Of a stretch of 64,000 bases of DNA, positions 7,869 to 16,227 are shown piece by piece. Origin of the DNA: Bacteroidota bacterium (GTDB taxonomy: Bacteria > Bacteroidota > Bacteroidia > Cytophagales > UBA9547). The notes under the pieces are model-generated. The model was not told the DNA's origin and ran no database searches. It was given only the letters and a program-made list of their open reading frames with translations. The DNA lies in contig RDZG01000079.1 in NCBI GenBank assembly GCA_004293915.1, positions 1 through 64,000 of the forward strand, written 5' to 3'. The position numbers were made by a program, and so were the translations under genes. Each line of letters starts with the position of its first letter. The first letter of the stretch is position 1.

Positions 7869-8825
7869 ATGAAAAAAGTACATGTAATTATTGTCATTTT
7901 AATGTGTTTAAAATGCTTTTTTCTATTTCTTAAAACACCAGCACATAGTTCTTTTTACTTTTATGGTTTTTCATATATTGTGTTAGCAATTATAGCTTTT
8001 TATATCGCAATAAATATTAACACAGCAAAACTATATAGCCTACTTCCCTTTTTATTTATTGTGTTTGTCTTATTAGCTTTTTATCTTTCTTTTCAAAGAG
8101 AGTTAGCAGAAACAAATTTATATCCATTAATTGCCAACACAGGCTTTATAGATTTAAATTATTTTAAAATAATCATTCAATATAAATACGCATTAATTAT
8201 AGTTTATCTTTTGGTTTATCTCGTTTTAGAAGATTCTCAGGTACTAAAATCAACATCAATAATTGGTAAAGCATTTATATTTAGTATCAAATACCAAATA
8301 GGGTTTCTTGTATTTTTATGGTTTTCATCACCTATTGCAATAGTAGGGTTGATGAGTTTGCAGCTTTTTGTTATTTCAAAGTCACGTGCTATTTGGAAGG
8401 GCAAAAAATTAAGTTATTATTTGACTACTCTAGGTAGTACATTATTTGCAATTTGGAATTTGGTACAAGCACAAATGACATTTATTTACACTATTAATAA
8501 TTCACTTCAAACCAAAAGCTACCTTTCTTCACTACCAATTTTTGTATTATTGTTGATAGTGATATATCAGTTATTTTTTAACCCTGAACTAAAAAAAGTG
8601 CCATTTTTGAATATGCTCCAATTTCAGACTTTTGCTTTAGCGGTTATAGTAATGTACTTGGGTTCTGTATTAGAAGAAATATTTTATGTTTATAATGAAA
8701 ATTCACAAATAATTTTAGGGAGTTTCATTTTCGGGCATTCGTTTACTATTATTTGCTTTGGGTTTTTATATGGAATTTGTTGCAACACAAAATTCAAAAG
8801 TTTTACAAACAATTACCAGTTATGA
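7869..8825 (+). CDS. polytopic membrane protein of unknown function
   Basis: A 318-residue protein made of about nine hydrophobic segments with short polar loops; the N-terminus MKKVHVIIVILMCLKCFFLF is itself hydrophobic. I recognise no transporter or enzyme motif. Its stop overlaps the following start as ATGA (8822-8825), so it is translationally coupled to a lipoprotein that is in turn coupled to a CAP-domain protein. The three probably work at the same membrane site. Confidence 0.6.
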   Translation: MKKVHVIIVILMCLKCFFLFLKTPAHSSFYFYGFSYIVLAIIAFYIAININTAKLYSLLPFLFIVFVLLAFYLSFQRELAETNLYPLIANTGFIDLNYFKIIIQYKYALIIVYLLVYLVLEDSQVLKSTSIIGKAFIFSIKYQIGFLVFLWFSSPIAIVGLMSLQLFVISKSRAIWKGKKLSYYLTTLGSTLFAIWNLVQAQMTFIYTINNSLQTKSYLSSLPIFVLLLIVIYQLFFNPELKKVPFLNMLQFQTFALAVIVMYLGSVLEEIFYVYNENSQIILGSFIFGHSFTIICFGFLYGICCNTKFKSFTNNYQL

Positions 8826-9667
8826 TAATATATAAAAATTTAGCAGAAAAATACTTTAAAGTATTTTTTGCCATACTTTTAGTATCAATAAGTATTTATT
8901 TTATTGGCTGCGATAAGCCTAGAGAGACTGTAGCCGATAAGCATTCTTTAACAAAATTATATGTTAAGTTTATGGTAGATACTTTGCCAGAGGATATAAG
9001 TCGAGACTCTGCCGTTTTTATCAAAGAATTTGCAAAATCAAATTTTGATTTAGAACTACTGAAATCCATAGTTGATACTTTGGATAAAGACACTATACAC
9101 TACTATTTTAGAAATTGGTTAGTACAAAATACAGTTAAGCATTGGAGCAAAAATCAATATCTCGACACTACGTATCTTTCATATTTTGTTTATGCAATGC
9201 CAATGCTAGAACTGGATTCAAATAGTACATTTTTTAAACTAGTTCAAGCTAATAAAGAAGAATTTATGCATTCAAAGGTGCATTATTTAGCAGGTAAAAT
9301 AATGGTAGAAATTATTACAAACCATTTAACAGAAATAAATAAAAGATATAGTTTTAAAGAGAAATTCAGCTTAGAAGACCAAAAAAGATATAATCATTTA
9401 ATGTTATTAATGCCAGTATATGGCTTAGATACCAATTCAGCACTATATTTATATACTCAACTTATGTTTTATGGCAAAACACATCACGTAGTAAAAACCA
9501 TAGAAACTATAGAAAAATTAATAAAGGTAAATAATGATAAACTTGGGGCATATCTCCGTATCTATGAAGAAGCCTTATCAGAAAACATGCCAAATGATAC
9601 AATTGAAGCATATTGGATTAAAATTGATAAAATGATTCTTCAAAAAGATGTTCAGCATAGAAGATGA
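8822..9667 (+). CDS. lipoprotein of the CAP-gene unit
   Basis: Started at the ATG of the ATGA overlap, not at the in-frame upstream ATG at 8753 that lies inside the membrane-protein gene. This gives 281 residues with a signal segment (VFFAILLVSISIYFIGC) and a lipobox Cys followed by DKPRETV. The rest is soluble and mainly helical, rich in D, K and Y, possibly TPR-like (pairs of helices such as KHWSKNQYLDTTYLSYFVYA), but no family is recognised. Its end overlaps the next start as ATGA. Confidence 0.6.
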   Translation: MIIYKNLAEKYFKVFFAILLVSISIYFIGCDKPRETVADKHSLTKLYVKFMVDTLPEDISRDSAVFIKEFAKSNFDLELLKSIVDTLDKDTIHYYFRNWLVQNTVKHWSKNQYLDTTYLSYFVYAMPMLELDSNSTFFKLVQANKEEFMHSKVHYLAGKIMVEIITNHLTEINKRYSFKEKFSLEDQKRYNHLMLLMPVYGLDTNSALYLYTQLMFYGKTHHVVKTIETIEKLIKVNNDKLGAYLRIYEEALSENMPNDTIEAYWIKIDKMILQKDVQHRR

Positions 9668-10326
9668 AGTTTGTTACGACATATTATTTAGTAGTTATTG
9701 TATTTTTAACCTTTAGTTGCAACGCACTAATTATATTTAGAAATCCCAAACATGTGGTTCAAGAAACCAAGTTGCTGTTGCTTACAAATTCCATGCGTAC
9801 AAAGCCACAAAAATTCTTGAATAAAAAAATAATTCCTTATTTAATTAGCAACAATTACGACACCATCCAAAATAAATATGCAAGGACTGTAATTGATGAT
9901 ATGCGAAAGACCAAAAAGCTTAAACCCTTGCACATGAGTATGTATGCCACAGTGTGGGCTTGGTTGTTTGCTAAAGAAATGGGTCGTACTAGTGGTATTG
10001 GACACTATTGTAGGCGTTATGGTAGCTTGGTTGATAGATATAGATTATTATACAACTTGGGTTTTACAATTGGCGAAAATTGTGATTATCCAAATAGAGA
10101 GCCATTGGCTATGGATATTTTGATGGATTTGATGATTGATGAAGGAGTTGCTGGATATGGTCACCGAAAAAATTTACTTACACCTGAGTTTAGGCGAGTA
10201 GGCATCGCAATATGTTCGCACAAAAGGTATCAATACAATTGTGTAATGGATTTTTGGGGCTGGGAACTCAAGAATAAGAAAAAAAGAGTTTTAAATTCAA
10301 AAAATAAAAGACCAAAAAGTAGATAA
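9664..10326 (+). CDS. CAP (SCP/PR1) domain protein
   Basis: A 220-residue protein with an N-terminal signal or lipoprotein segment (VIVFLTFSC). The CAP fold is shown by the order of motifs: an N-terminal helix (LLLLTNSMRTKPQKFLNKKI), LKPLHMSMYATVWAWLFAKEM, then GFTIGENCDY, and DEGVAGYGHRKNLLTPEFRR with VGIAIC. These correspond to the CAP2/CAP1 signatures, including the His-Glu cavity residues. Bacterial CAP proteins are secreted and their activity is mostly unknown; metal, lipid or glycan binding has been proposed. It closes a unit of three genes coupled by 4-base overlaps. The C-terminus is very basic (KKKRVLNSKNKRPKSR). Confidence 0.75.
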   Translation: MKFVTTYYLVVIVFLTFSCNALIIFRNPKHVVQETKLLLLTNSMRTKPQKFLNKKIIPYLISNNYDTIQNKYARTVIDDMRKTKKLKPLHMSMYATVWAWLFAKEMGRTSGIGHYCRRYGSLVDRYRLLYNLGFTIGENCDYPNREPLAMDILMDLMIDEGVAGYGHRKNLLTPEFRRVGIAICSHKRYQYNCVMDFWGWELKNKKKRVLNSKNKRPKSR

Positions 10327-10385
10327 ATCATTTTATTTCGTGGTAATTTTTATAACCTTACACACCCACCAGTGAAACCGTCTGG

Positions 10386-10513
10386 CTTGTACCACACACA
10401 GCCCAACAATACGTTTTAATTTGATGAATGATACTAATTTGAAACATATTTGGTGCAAATATGCATCTTTAAACCTAAAGTGTTGGTGGAGTAGGTATAT
10501 AGCTTCAGTTTAT
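10386..10513 (+). repeat. 128-bp direct repeat, left copy
   Basis: About 128 bases that recur ungapped at 13077-13204, with roughly 80-85% identity in the 98-base core (compared by eye, for example TGATGAAT, ACTAATTTGAAACATATTTG, TGTTGGTGGAGTAG). The two copies flank the nucleotidyltransferase/antitoxin/ATPase island. This copy has a 35-codon ORF starting at the ATG near 10425 that is interrupted in the other copy, so coding is unlikely. Confidence 0.7.
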
Positions 10514-10538
10514 ATGAAATGCCACTAAGGGTAATACG

Positions 10539-11165
10539 TTATCTCAAATATTCAGAAACTTTTTGGCTAATTACAAGCTTTACAGATTCCCACGTTTGGT
10601 TTTTGAGGCTTATTGGGTCTGGACTTTCTTCTGCCTCTGCAAAATAGCTAATTGCCTGAGGTACGGTAATAAAAAGATTTTGAGAAGCGTATTTTTGTTT
10701 GTGAAAGGTAATAAAATCAGATACAGAATAATGTTGTAATAGTTCTGCAATATCCCAAAAGTCTTTTTTCTTAGCTCTACCCAATACAGCTTGTACTTTC
10801 ATGGCAATAATGTCTTCTGGAGCAAACATGCGTATTCCCTCAATTTCGATTGTTGGTTTAATAAGTGGGTGTGGAAATCGAATCATATCTACTTTTACTT
10901 CTTGTATATTGGCAAATATACCAAAATGCATAGGTTTGTCTTCGAGGATAATTTGATTGCTATATTTTGCAAACAGTGATTTTGTAATAAATTGATTATC
11001 AAATGGTTTTGTAGAAAATAAATCTAAATCTACCGATATTCTGTGTCCATACAAAAGGGATAAAGCTGTTCCTCCAACAAGATAAAAATCTTGAAGCTCT
11101 GGCATAGCAATCAGCTGCTTTAATAAGGAAAAAGCGTGGGGGTCGACTGTCTGAGTTTGTAACAT
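10539..11165 (-). CDS. AbiEii-type nucleotidyltransferase toxin
   Basis: A 208-residue protein of the AbiEii/AbiGii toxin (DUF1814) nucleotidyltransferase superfamily. The fingerprint GG-T-A-L (residues 31-35, LVGGTALSLLYG) is followed by RISVDLDLFS with the catalytic Asp pair D46-x-D48, then VKVDMI for the third acidic strand and IRMFAPEDIIAMKVQAVLGR, a conserved helix of the family. AbiEii toxins modify nucleotides or tRNA and act in abortive phage defence with an upstream antitoxin. It overlaps the small gene before it by 46 bases. It lies inside the repeat-flanked island. C-terminal helices look complete. Confidence 0.8.
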   Translation of the reverse strand: MLQTQTVDPHAFSLLKQLIAMPELQDFYLVGGTALSLLYGHRISVDLDLFSTKPFDNQFITKSLFAKYSNQIILEDKPMHFGIFANIQEVKVDMIRFPHPLIKPTIEIEGIRMFAPEDIIAMKVQAVLGRAKKKDFWDIAELLQHYSVSDFITFHKQKYASQNLFITVPQAISYFAEAEESPDPISLKNQTWESVKLVISQKVSEYLR

Positions 11166-11416
11166 CTAAATGCTTCTAAAGGTTGTAGTATAACGGCACT
11201 TGCCAAATACATTCTTGTTTCAGGCAAAAATTTGGCATTGAGCAGGGCTTGACTTACTTTTTCATCGCCATAAAAACGCCTACAGTTGCGGATGTCTTCT
11301 ACATCTCCACGCTCAAAAACTCTTTCAATAACAAAATTGGCATACTTTTCATAATCTAATTTTTCAAAATCTATATCCCAAAAAATTCGCTTATTTAAAA
11401 TCGGTTTTTCTATCAT
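11120..11416 (-). CDS. small antitoxin-like partner (DUF6922-like)
   Basis: A 98-residue protein that begins ILNKRIFWDIDFEKLDYEKY and continues into a conserved-looking helical segment (FVIERVFERGDVEDIRNCRR). This is the layout of the short DUF6922-type proteins commonly encoded just ahead of AbiEii-like nucleotidyltransferases in Bacteroidota. It is co-directional with and overlaps the toxin gene. I infer an antitoxin or cofactor role. The last ~20 residues overlap the toxin start and are less conserved in character. Confidence 0.65.
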   Translation of the reverse strand: MIEKPILNKRIFWDIDFEKLDYEKYANFVIERVFERGDVEDIRNCRRFYGDEKVSQALLNAKFLPETRMYLASAVILQPLEAFRCYKLRQSTPTLFPY

Positions 11417-11497
11417 AACAAAGCAAAGTTAATAAAAATCAAGAATTATTGAATACTGTAATTTTTAAAGTAAATATTTTATGGGCTTTCTATGCTA

Positions 11498-12916
11498 TTA
11501 AAATAAATCTTCTAACTTCAATTCTTGGGTAATGGTGCTGAGGTAATATTCGTTTTTCTGCACCCCATTGCTGCAAAGCAGGGTAATAAATATATTTTTT
11601 TTGGTTTTAGATTTCTCTTTGAATATTTCTCTTTTCAATTCAAGCTGCTGTGCATACTCTTTGCTTATCTCAAATGGAGCATCTCTAAATTTTAATTCAA
11701 AAAGATGTAAGCAATTGTCGCTTCGCTCAAGAATAAGGTCTATTTGAGCCCCTTTTTCGGTTTTTGAACCTTTATATACCCACGAGTATTCATTGGTGAT
11801 CATGCCCTGAATGCCTAATACATGCTTTATTTTGAGTATATGCCTGAAACATACATTTTCAAATGCAAATCCAGACCATATTTTAAATGATTGGGTATTG
11901 GTTATATACATCCAACTATTGTTTGCTTTGGAGTTTTGTAAAAATTTGAAATAGAAGATCGAGTATTCATCCATTAAGCGAAACAGTATATCTTCTTTTT
12001 TATTGCCTAATGGCATGATTTGCATCAAAAATCCACATTGAACGAGTTCGTCTAACAGCATACTGAATCCACCACCACTACTCAAGCCTGTACTTTGTAT
12101 AATTTCATTTCTAGTCATCCCTTTGTGAGCGAGAGCCAGTACTCCCACTATTTTTTGATGCAAGTCACTGTTTTTGAATAGAGAAGCGTATAGGTTTTTA
12201 AACTCATTTTTGAGCGATGCCTGTGGTACAAAAAAAAGTTGATCTAAAATTTGCGGCACACTCAAGCCAGGCTTAATATCTTTGAGGTAATAGGGTACGC
12301 CTCCTATGCACATATATAATAATGCTAAGTCTTTGGCGGTAAGCCTCACTTGCTGCATGGCTAGATACTGCTTGGTTTCGCTTAATGTAAATGGTTTTAG
12401 GTGGATATGGCAAGTTACTCTATTATGAAGCCCTCCTTTGTTGTTGATTACTTTGTCTATAATCCATGATGCTGCCGAGCCACATATTACCAATAGTATG
12501 TCGTTTCTTTGGGTGCAAAAGGTGTTCCAAAAATTGTCTAAAGCAGCCAAAAACCCCGATTTTGGAGTTTCAAACCAAGCCACTTCATCGAGAAAGATTA
12601 CTTTTTTTTGTTTCCCTTTTAGTGATTTGATATGTTGCTTGAGTGAATGAAATGCTTGCAGCCATGTATTTGGCATGGGTGGTTTTTCTCCATTTATTTT
12701 TTCAATTAATGACAACCAAAAATTTTCTAATTGTTGTGGCATTTCTTTCTCATGAATCCCACTACAATCAAACACCATTTTAGATTCGTACACCTGACGA
12801 ATAAGGTAGGTTTTGCCAATTCTACGCCTGCCATACATTGCCAAAAACTCTGAATTTGAGCTTTCAACCAATCGTTGCATGATATGTATTTCGTCTTCTC
12901 TGCCTGCAACTTTCAT
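11498..12916 (-). CDS. AAA-type ATPase of the DUF234/archaeal-ATPase family
   Basis: Started at the ATG giving MKVAGREDEI (472 residues). A start 48 bases further out would lie within the operator palindromes. The N-terminal ATPase domain has the P-loop YGRRRIGKT (residues 28-36), Walker B KKVIFLDEVAWF and a sensor-like ILLVICGSAASWI. These are followed by a winged-helix region (GMTRNEIIQSTGLSSGGGFS) and a C-terminal PD-(D/E)XK-like part (KGAQIDLILERSDNCLHLFE with ELKFRD). This arrangement is typical of the widespread prokaryotic ATPases with DUF234-type C-termini. Cellular role unknown; mobile or defence association is common. Confidence 0.8.
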   Translation of the reverse strand: MKVAGREDEIHIMQRLVESSNSEFLAMYGRRRIGKTYLIRQVYESKMVFDCSGIHEKEMPQQLENFWLSLIEKINGEKPPMPNTWLQAFHSLKQHIKSLKGKQKKVIFLDEVAWFETPKSGFLAALDNFWNTFCTQRNDILLVICGSAASWIIDKVINNKGGLHNRVTCHIHLKPFTLSETKQYLAMQQVRLTAKDLALLYMCIGGVPYYLKDIKPGLSVPQILDQLFFVPQASLKNEFKNLYASLFKNSDLHQKIVGVLALAHKGMTRNEIIQSTGLSSGGGFSMLLDELVQCGFLMQIMPLGNKKEDILFRLMDEYSIFYFKFLQNSKANNSWMYITNTQSFKIWSGFAFENVCFRHILKIKHVLGIQGMITNEYSWVYKGSKTEKGAQIDLILERSDNCLHLFELKFRDAPFEISKEYAQQLELKREIFKEKSKTKKNIFITLLCSNGVQKNEYYLSTITQELKLEDLF

Positions 12917-12929
12917 TTTAGTAATAGAT

Positions 12930-13031
12930 TTATTATTCGCCAAATGTACTAAAAAAATATACAACTTGGCGAATAATAAAATTATTATTCGCCAAGTTGG
13001 CTAAAAAAATATGCAACTTGGCGAATAATAA
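12930..13031 (-). promoter_or_regulatory. twin long palindromes ahead of the ATPase gene
   Basis: Two 50-base units (12930-12979 and 12982-13031), each an inverted repeat with left arm TTATTATTCGCCAA, right arm TTGGCGAATAATAA and an A-rich centre with ATATxC. In the second unit the arms are perfect over 18 bases (TTATTATTCGCCAAGTTG). They begin 13 bases upstream of the ATPase start codon. Their position suggests operators for autoregulation or, if transcribed, strong hairpins that control translation. The matching dyads also occupy the only room for the promoter. Confidence 0.65.
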
Positions 13032-13076
13032 AAATTTATATCTTCGAGGGTTAAGCCCCCGAAAGGTAATATCTCG

Positions 13077-13204
13077 CTTGTAACAAAAACAGTAAAACGT
13101 CAAGCTTTAATTTGATGAATAATACTAATTTGAAACATATTTGGTGCAAATAGGTGGCTTTAAACAAAAAATGTTGGTGGAGTAGTGTTATATCTTTAAT
13201 CTAT
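13077..13204 (+). repeat. 128-bp direct repeat, right copy
   Basis: Right-hand copy of the repeat at 10386-10513, same orientation and same length. It has a TAG where the left copy's short ORF reads on. With its partner it brackets about 2.56 kb containing three minus-strand genes. Neither copy has inverted termini or a transposase nearby. Confidence 0.7.
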
Positions 13205-13388
13205 AATCCCAGTGTTGAAGTCAGGAAGAAGTCCCACAAAAATGGGACTTTTCATTCTACAGGGTAACCCTTTCTCTGAAAGGTTGCTCCTCAGCAGAGC
13301 CTTTTTCCTTTTTGTATTATGTTATAAAAATAGTACGACTTTTAGAAAAATTTACCAACCATTTTTGACCACATTACCTTTAACCCAA
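13205..13388 (+). terminator. hairpins between repeat and queA
   Basis: AAGTCCCA-CAAAAA-TGGGACTT (13229-13250), followed by TTC, forms an 8-bp stem that can act as a terminator, better on the plus strand than for the queA transcript. Farther on AAAGGTTGCTCCTCAGCAGAGC followed by CTTTTT (near 13278-13305) makes an imperfect hairpin. Read on the minus strand it is the nearest structure downstream of queA. The rest of the interval shows no gene. Confidence 0.45.
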
Positions 13389-14435
13389 CTAAATAATCAA
13401 CATAGCATCTCCATAAGTTAATAAGCTGTATTTTTCTTCAATAGCTACTTGGTATGCATGTTTTACAAATTCAAAACCACCAAACGCACTTGCCATCATC
13501 ATTAAAGTAGATTCTGGTTGATGGAAATTAGTTATAAACGAATTACAAATTTTGAAATCATAAGGAGGAAACATAAATTTATCTGTCCATAAATTTGTTG
13601 GTTTTACTCTATTTCCAGCAGAAACAGAAGATTCTAAACTTCTCAAAACTGTACTTCCAACTGCACAAACTCGTTTTTTATTATCTAAGGCAAAGTTTAC
13701 TGTTTCGGCAGTTTTTTCAGGAATGATAAATTGCTCAGAATCCATTTTGTGTTTTGTCAAATCTTCAACATCAACAGCTCTAAACGAACCTAATCCAACA
13801 TATAAGGTTGTTTTTTCGAGATGAGCACCTTTCAGCTCGAGTCTTTTAACCAACTGTTTTGTAAAATGCATACCTGCAGATGGGGCAGCAACAGAGCCTA
13901 ATTTATCGGCAAAAATAGTTTGAAAACGATCTCTATCTTCGGGTTCTACTTTTCTTTTTATGTATTTAGGAAGTGGAGTTTCTCCAAGTTCGTCAATAGC
14001 TTTCATAAAATCATCTGGTGTACCATCAAATAAAAATCGAATAGTTCTACCTCTTGATGTAGTATTGTCAATAACTTCGGCAACTAACTCTCCATCGCCA
14101 AAATAGAGCTTATTCCCTACCCTGATTTTACGAGCTGGATCTACAAGTACATCCCATAAATGACCTTCGTTTGTGAGTTTTCTAAGTAAAAAAACTTCAA
14201 TTTTTGCTCCAGTTTTTTCTTTATTTCCATACAAACGAGCAGGAAAAACCATGGAATCATTTACTACTAAAACATCATCTTCATCAAAATATTCGAGTAA
14301 ATCTTTAAATTTTTTATGTTCTATCGTTTTTGTAGCTCGGTTTAAAACCATCAAACGACATTCATCGCGATTTTCTGATGGGTATTGAGCTATTAATTCG
14401 GGAGGTAAATTGTAACTAAATTCGGATAACTTCAT
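13389..14435 (-). CDS. queA: S-adenosylmethionine:tRNA ribosyltransferase-isomerase
   Basis: A 348-residue protein, the full length of QueA. Characteristic segments in order: [59 protein letters not shown] and [44 protein letters not shown], and [19 protein letters not shown]. QueA transfers the ribosyl group of SAM to 7-aminomethyl-7-deazaguanine in tRNA, making epoxyqueuosine at the wobble position. No other queuosine genes are adjacent. It is separated from the dioxygenase gene by about 115 bases on the same strand, so the two may not be one operon. Confidence 0.95.
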   Translation of the reverse strand: MKLSEFSYNLPPELIAQYPSENRDECRLMVLNRATKTIEHKKFKDLLEYFDEDDVLVVNDSMVFPARLYGNKEKTGAKIEVFLLRKLTNEGHLWDVLVDPARKIRVGNKLYFGDGELVAEVIDNTTSRGRTIRFLFDGTPDDFMKAIDELGETPLPKYIKRKVEPEDRDRFQTIFADKLGSVAAPSAGMHFTKQLVKRLELKGAHLEKTTLYVGLGSFRAVDVEDLTKHKMDSEQFIIPEKTAETVNFALDNKKRVCAVGSTVLRSLESSVSAGNRVKPTNLWTDKFMFPPYDFKICNSFITNFHQPESTLMMMASAFGGFEFVKHAYQVAIEEKYSLLTYGDAMLII

Positions 14436-14552
14436 TGTAATCTCATTACGGTTCGATTAATATAATACTAAAAAATGGAGTGCAAAAGTACACTTTTTTT
14501 AGTATTTTGGTGCTTACATTCTAAAATATTTTCGAACTTCTGTAATTTACAA

Positions 14553-15491
14553 TTAAAATTTGCCCCAGTTTTCTACCTCTTCTTTCGACCATAAATCGGG
14601 AAAAAACATTTTTTTCTGAAATCGAGGTGGCAAATATTTGTGCCAATTTGTGCCGCCAGTTGCTTCTAAAACTTCGGGTTTTTTATCCAAATATTTTGAT
14701 GCCGTACGATAATGAACCAACTGCCAATCGACATTAAATATTTTATCAAAATCCCTTAAATTAGTTTTTAATTCTGTACTCAATTCTTGCTTTGCCGCAA
14801 GTTTTTTAACCACTTGCCACAAATTTTTTGTCGAATACATATTTGCATTTCGCAAAAGTTTTCGGGTATATTTTTCTTCAAATTGTTTTAGTGTCAATGT
14901 TTTTTTGCCACTCGAAAGTTCTTGCGCACCATGTTTCCAATATAAATGTTCGAAAAGAATTTCTATACTTGGTGTTTCAGAAAGGCTTTCTCTATATTTT
15001 GCATCAACCAAATTATATAAATCGGTACAATAAATTTCTATCAATCGAAACTGAAAAGATTGAAACCCGCTAGCTGGCAAAAGAGCCATTCTAAAATGCA
15101 TAAATTGCTCCATTTCCATTCCTTTTGTCATCACATCATACGAATGAATAAGATTATCAAAATATCGAACCAAACGAGAAACTTTTTCTTGCAAAAAAAC
15201 ATCGGTAACCTGCTTACAATCAGCAACTTGTTTTAGCTCCCAGTTTACAAGTTTGAAATATAATTCGGTAATTTGATGATAAATAATAAATATTAATTCG
15301 TCAGGAATGTCGGTTCGTGGTCGCTGAAGCGAAAGCAAAGTTTCGAGCTGGATATAATCAGCATAATGCAAATATTTAGAATAGAGCAATCCATCCAAAT
15401 AAGAAGACACATCTTGACCCATCGAATCATATTTTTCTTCAAGTTTTTTAAACTGTGCTAAAAATTTTGGATCTATATTTTCTGGGTTCAT
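14553..15491 (-). CDS. tryptophan 2,3-dioxygenase family protein
   Basis: A 312-residue protein with TDO-family segments: YLHYADYIQLETLLSLQRPR, DELIFIIYHQITELYFKLVN, and FRMALLPASGFQSFQFRLIE (the conserved SGFQS). Near the end come WQLVHYRTASKYL and TGGTNWHKYLPPRFQK, with the His that would ligate haem and the GGT motif near the substrate site. TDO oxidises L-tryptophan to N-formylkynurenine, the first step of the kynurenine route. Kynurenine-pathway neighbours are not seen here, so the product could serve NAD synthesis or catabolism encoded elsewhere. Family assignment is firm; exact substrate (tryptophan) is inferred. Confidence 0.88.
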   Translation of the reverse strand: MNPENIDPKFLAQFKKLEEKYDSMGQDVSSYLDGLLYSKYLHYADYIQLETLLSLQRPRTDIPDELIFIIYHQITELYFKLVNWELKQVADCKQVTDVFLQEKVSRLVRYFDNLIHSYDVMTKGMEMEQFMHFRMALLPASGFQSFQFRLIEIYCTDLYNLVDAKYRESLSETPSIEILFEHLYWKHGAQELSSGKKTLTLKQFEEKYTRKLLRNANMYSTKNLWQVVKKLAAKQELSTELKTNLRDFDKIFNVDWQLVHYRTASKYLDKKPEVLEATGGTNWHKYLPPRFQKKMFFPDLWSKEEVENWGKF

Positions 15492-15626
15492 GTTGCAAGT
15501 ATACTATTTTTTTTAGTCCCTAAAAATTGAATTTATGTGTTTTTCAATATTAAACCAAGTTTTTATTTTGATGAATAAATATTTAGTTTATTTTTGAAAC
15601 ATTATTTATTATAACTAAAAATATTT

Positions 15627-16175
15627 ATGCGTAGCATCACTTATTTAATCGCCACAGCAACCCTAGCGTTTGCACTCCAATCTTGTAAAAAACAAGAACC
15701 AGTACAAGAAACAACTTCTGATCAAGTTGCAGATAATTCTTCGACCAAAATCGAGTACAAAAGTGCCGAAAACTTAGATTCTCTTACTGCTATTTTAGTT
15801 CGTTCATTAAAAGATAAAAACAAAGATTTATATTTGAGCTATTGTTTTACATCTGAACAAGAAGAAAAATTAGCTAATTTGATTGGCGATAAAAAGAAGA
15901 AAAAATATTTTCAACGCGAATTTGGTTTTAGCTTACACGAAGAAGTGGTTTATTTTGAAAATATTTTAAAATACATCGAAAAAACAGGAATAGATTTGAA
16001 TAAAATCGAATATTCAATTATTGAATCAATCAATTATAACAAAAGCAATTATGATCCAGTAGAATTAAAAGAAGTAATTATTCCAATTATTCAAGAAAGT
16101 TTGGAAAGAGATATTGTTTTTGTTGGTGTGCAAATCGATGGAAAATGGTATTTTACTTCTGAATTGAGTTTATAA
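15627..16175 (+). CDS. lipoprotein of unknown function
   Basis: A 182-residue lipoprotein: signal MRSITYLIATATLAFALQSC with the lipobox Cys at residue 20, then KKQEPVQETTSDQ. The mature part is mixed alpha/beta, charged, with SAENLDSLTAILVRSLKDKN near the start and VFVGVQIDGKWYFTSELS at the end. The pattern of a final beta-hairpin is seen in several small Bacteroidota lipoproteins of unknown role. It is followed by a strong terminator at 16194-16227, so its transcript mostly ends before tdk. Confidence 0.65.
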   Translation: MRSITYLIATATLAFALQSCKKQEPVQETTSDQVADNSSTKIEYKSAENLDSLTAILVRSLKDKNKDLYLSYCFTSEQEEKLANLIGDKKKKKYFQREFGFSLHEEVVYFENILKYIEKTGIDLNKIEYSIIESINYNKSNYDPVELKEVIIPIIQESLERDIVFVGVQIDGKWYFTSELSL

Positions 16176-16193
16176 TTATAATATTAAAATTTC

Positions 16194-16227
16194 AAGCCCA
16201 TTTTGATTTTCAAAATGGGCTTTTTTT
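16194..16227 (+). terminator. rho-independent terminator overlapping the tdk start
   Basis: AAGCCCATTTTG-ATTTT-CAAAATGGGCTT followed by five more T: a perfect 12-bp stem with 5-base loop and T tail. It ends the lipoprotein transcript. The ATG that best starts thymidine kinase (16215) lies in the 3' arm of the stem. Confidence 0.85.

Noticed and set aside
8753-8821. Upstream start of the CAP-unit lipoprotein
   Set aside because: Inside the membrane-protein gene; ATGA overlap at 8822 gives a clean lipoprotein signal.
10425-10532. 35-codon ORF in the left 128-bp repeat
   Set aside because: Interrupted by a stop in the right copy and no protein-like conservation.
12917-12964. Longer N-terminus of the ATPase (MYIFLVHLANNKSITK)
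   Set aside because: It lies in the palindrome unit; homologous ATPases begin near GREDEI.
10386-13204. Island as a classical insertion sequence
   Set aside because: No transposase, no terminal inverted repeats; the repeats are direct.
13212-13421. 69-codon plus-strand ORF
   Set aside because: Covers hairpins and the queA end; no motif.
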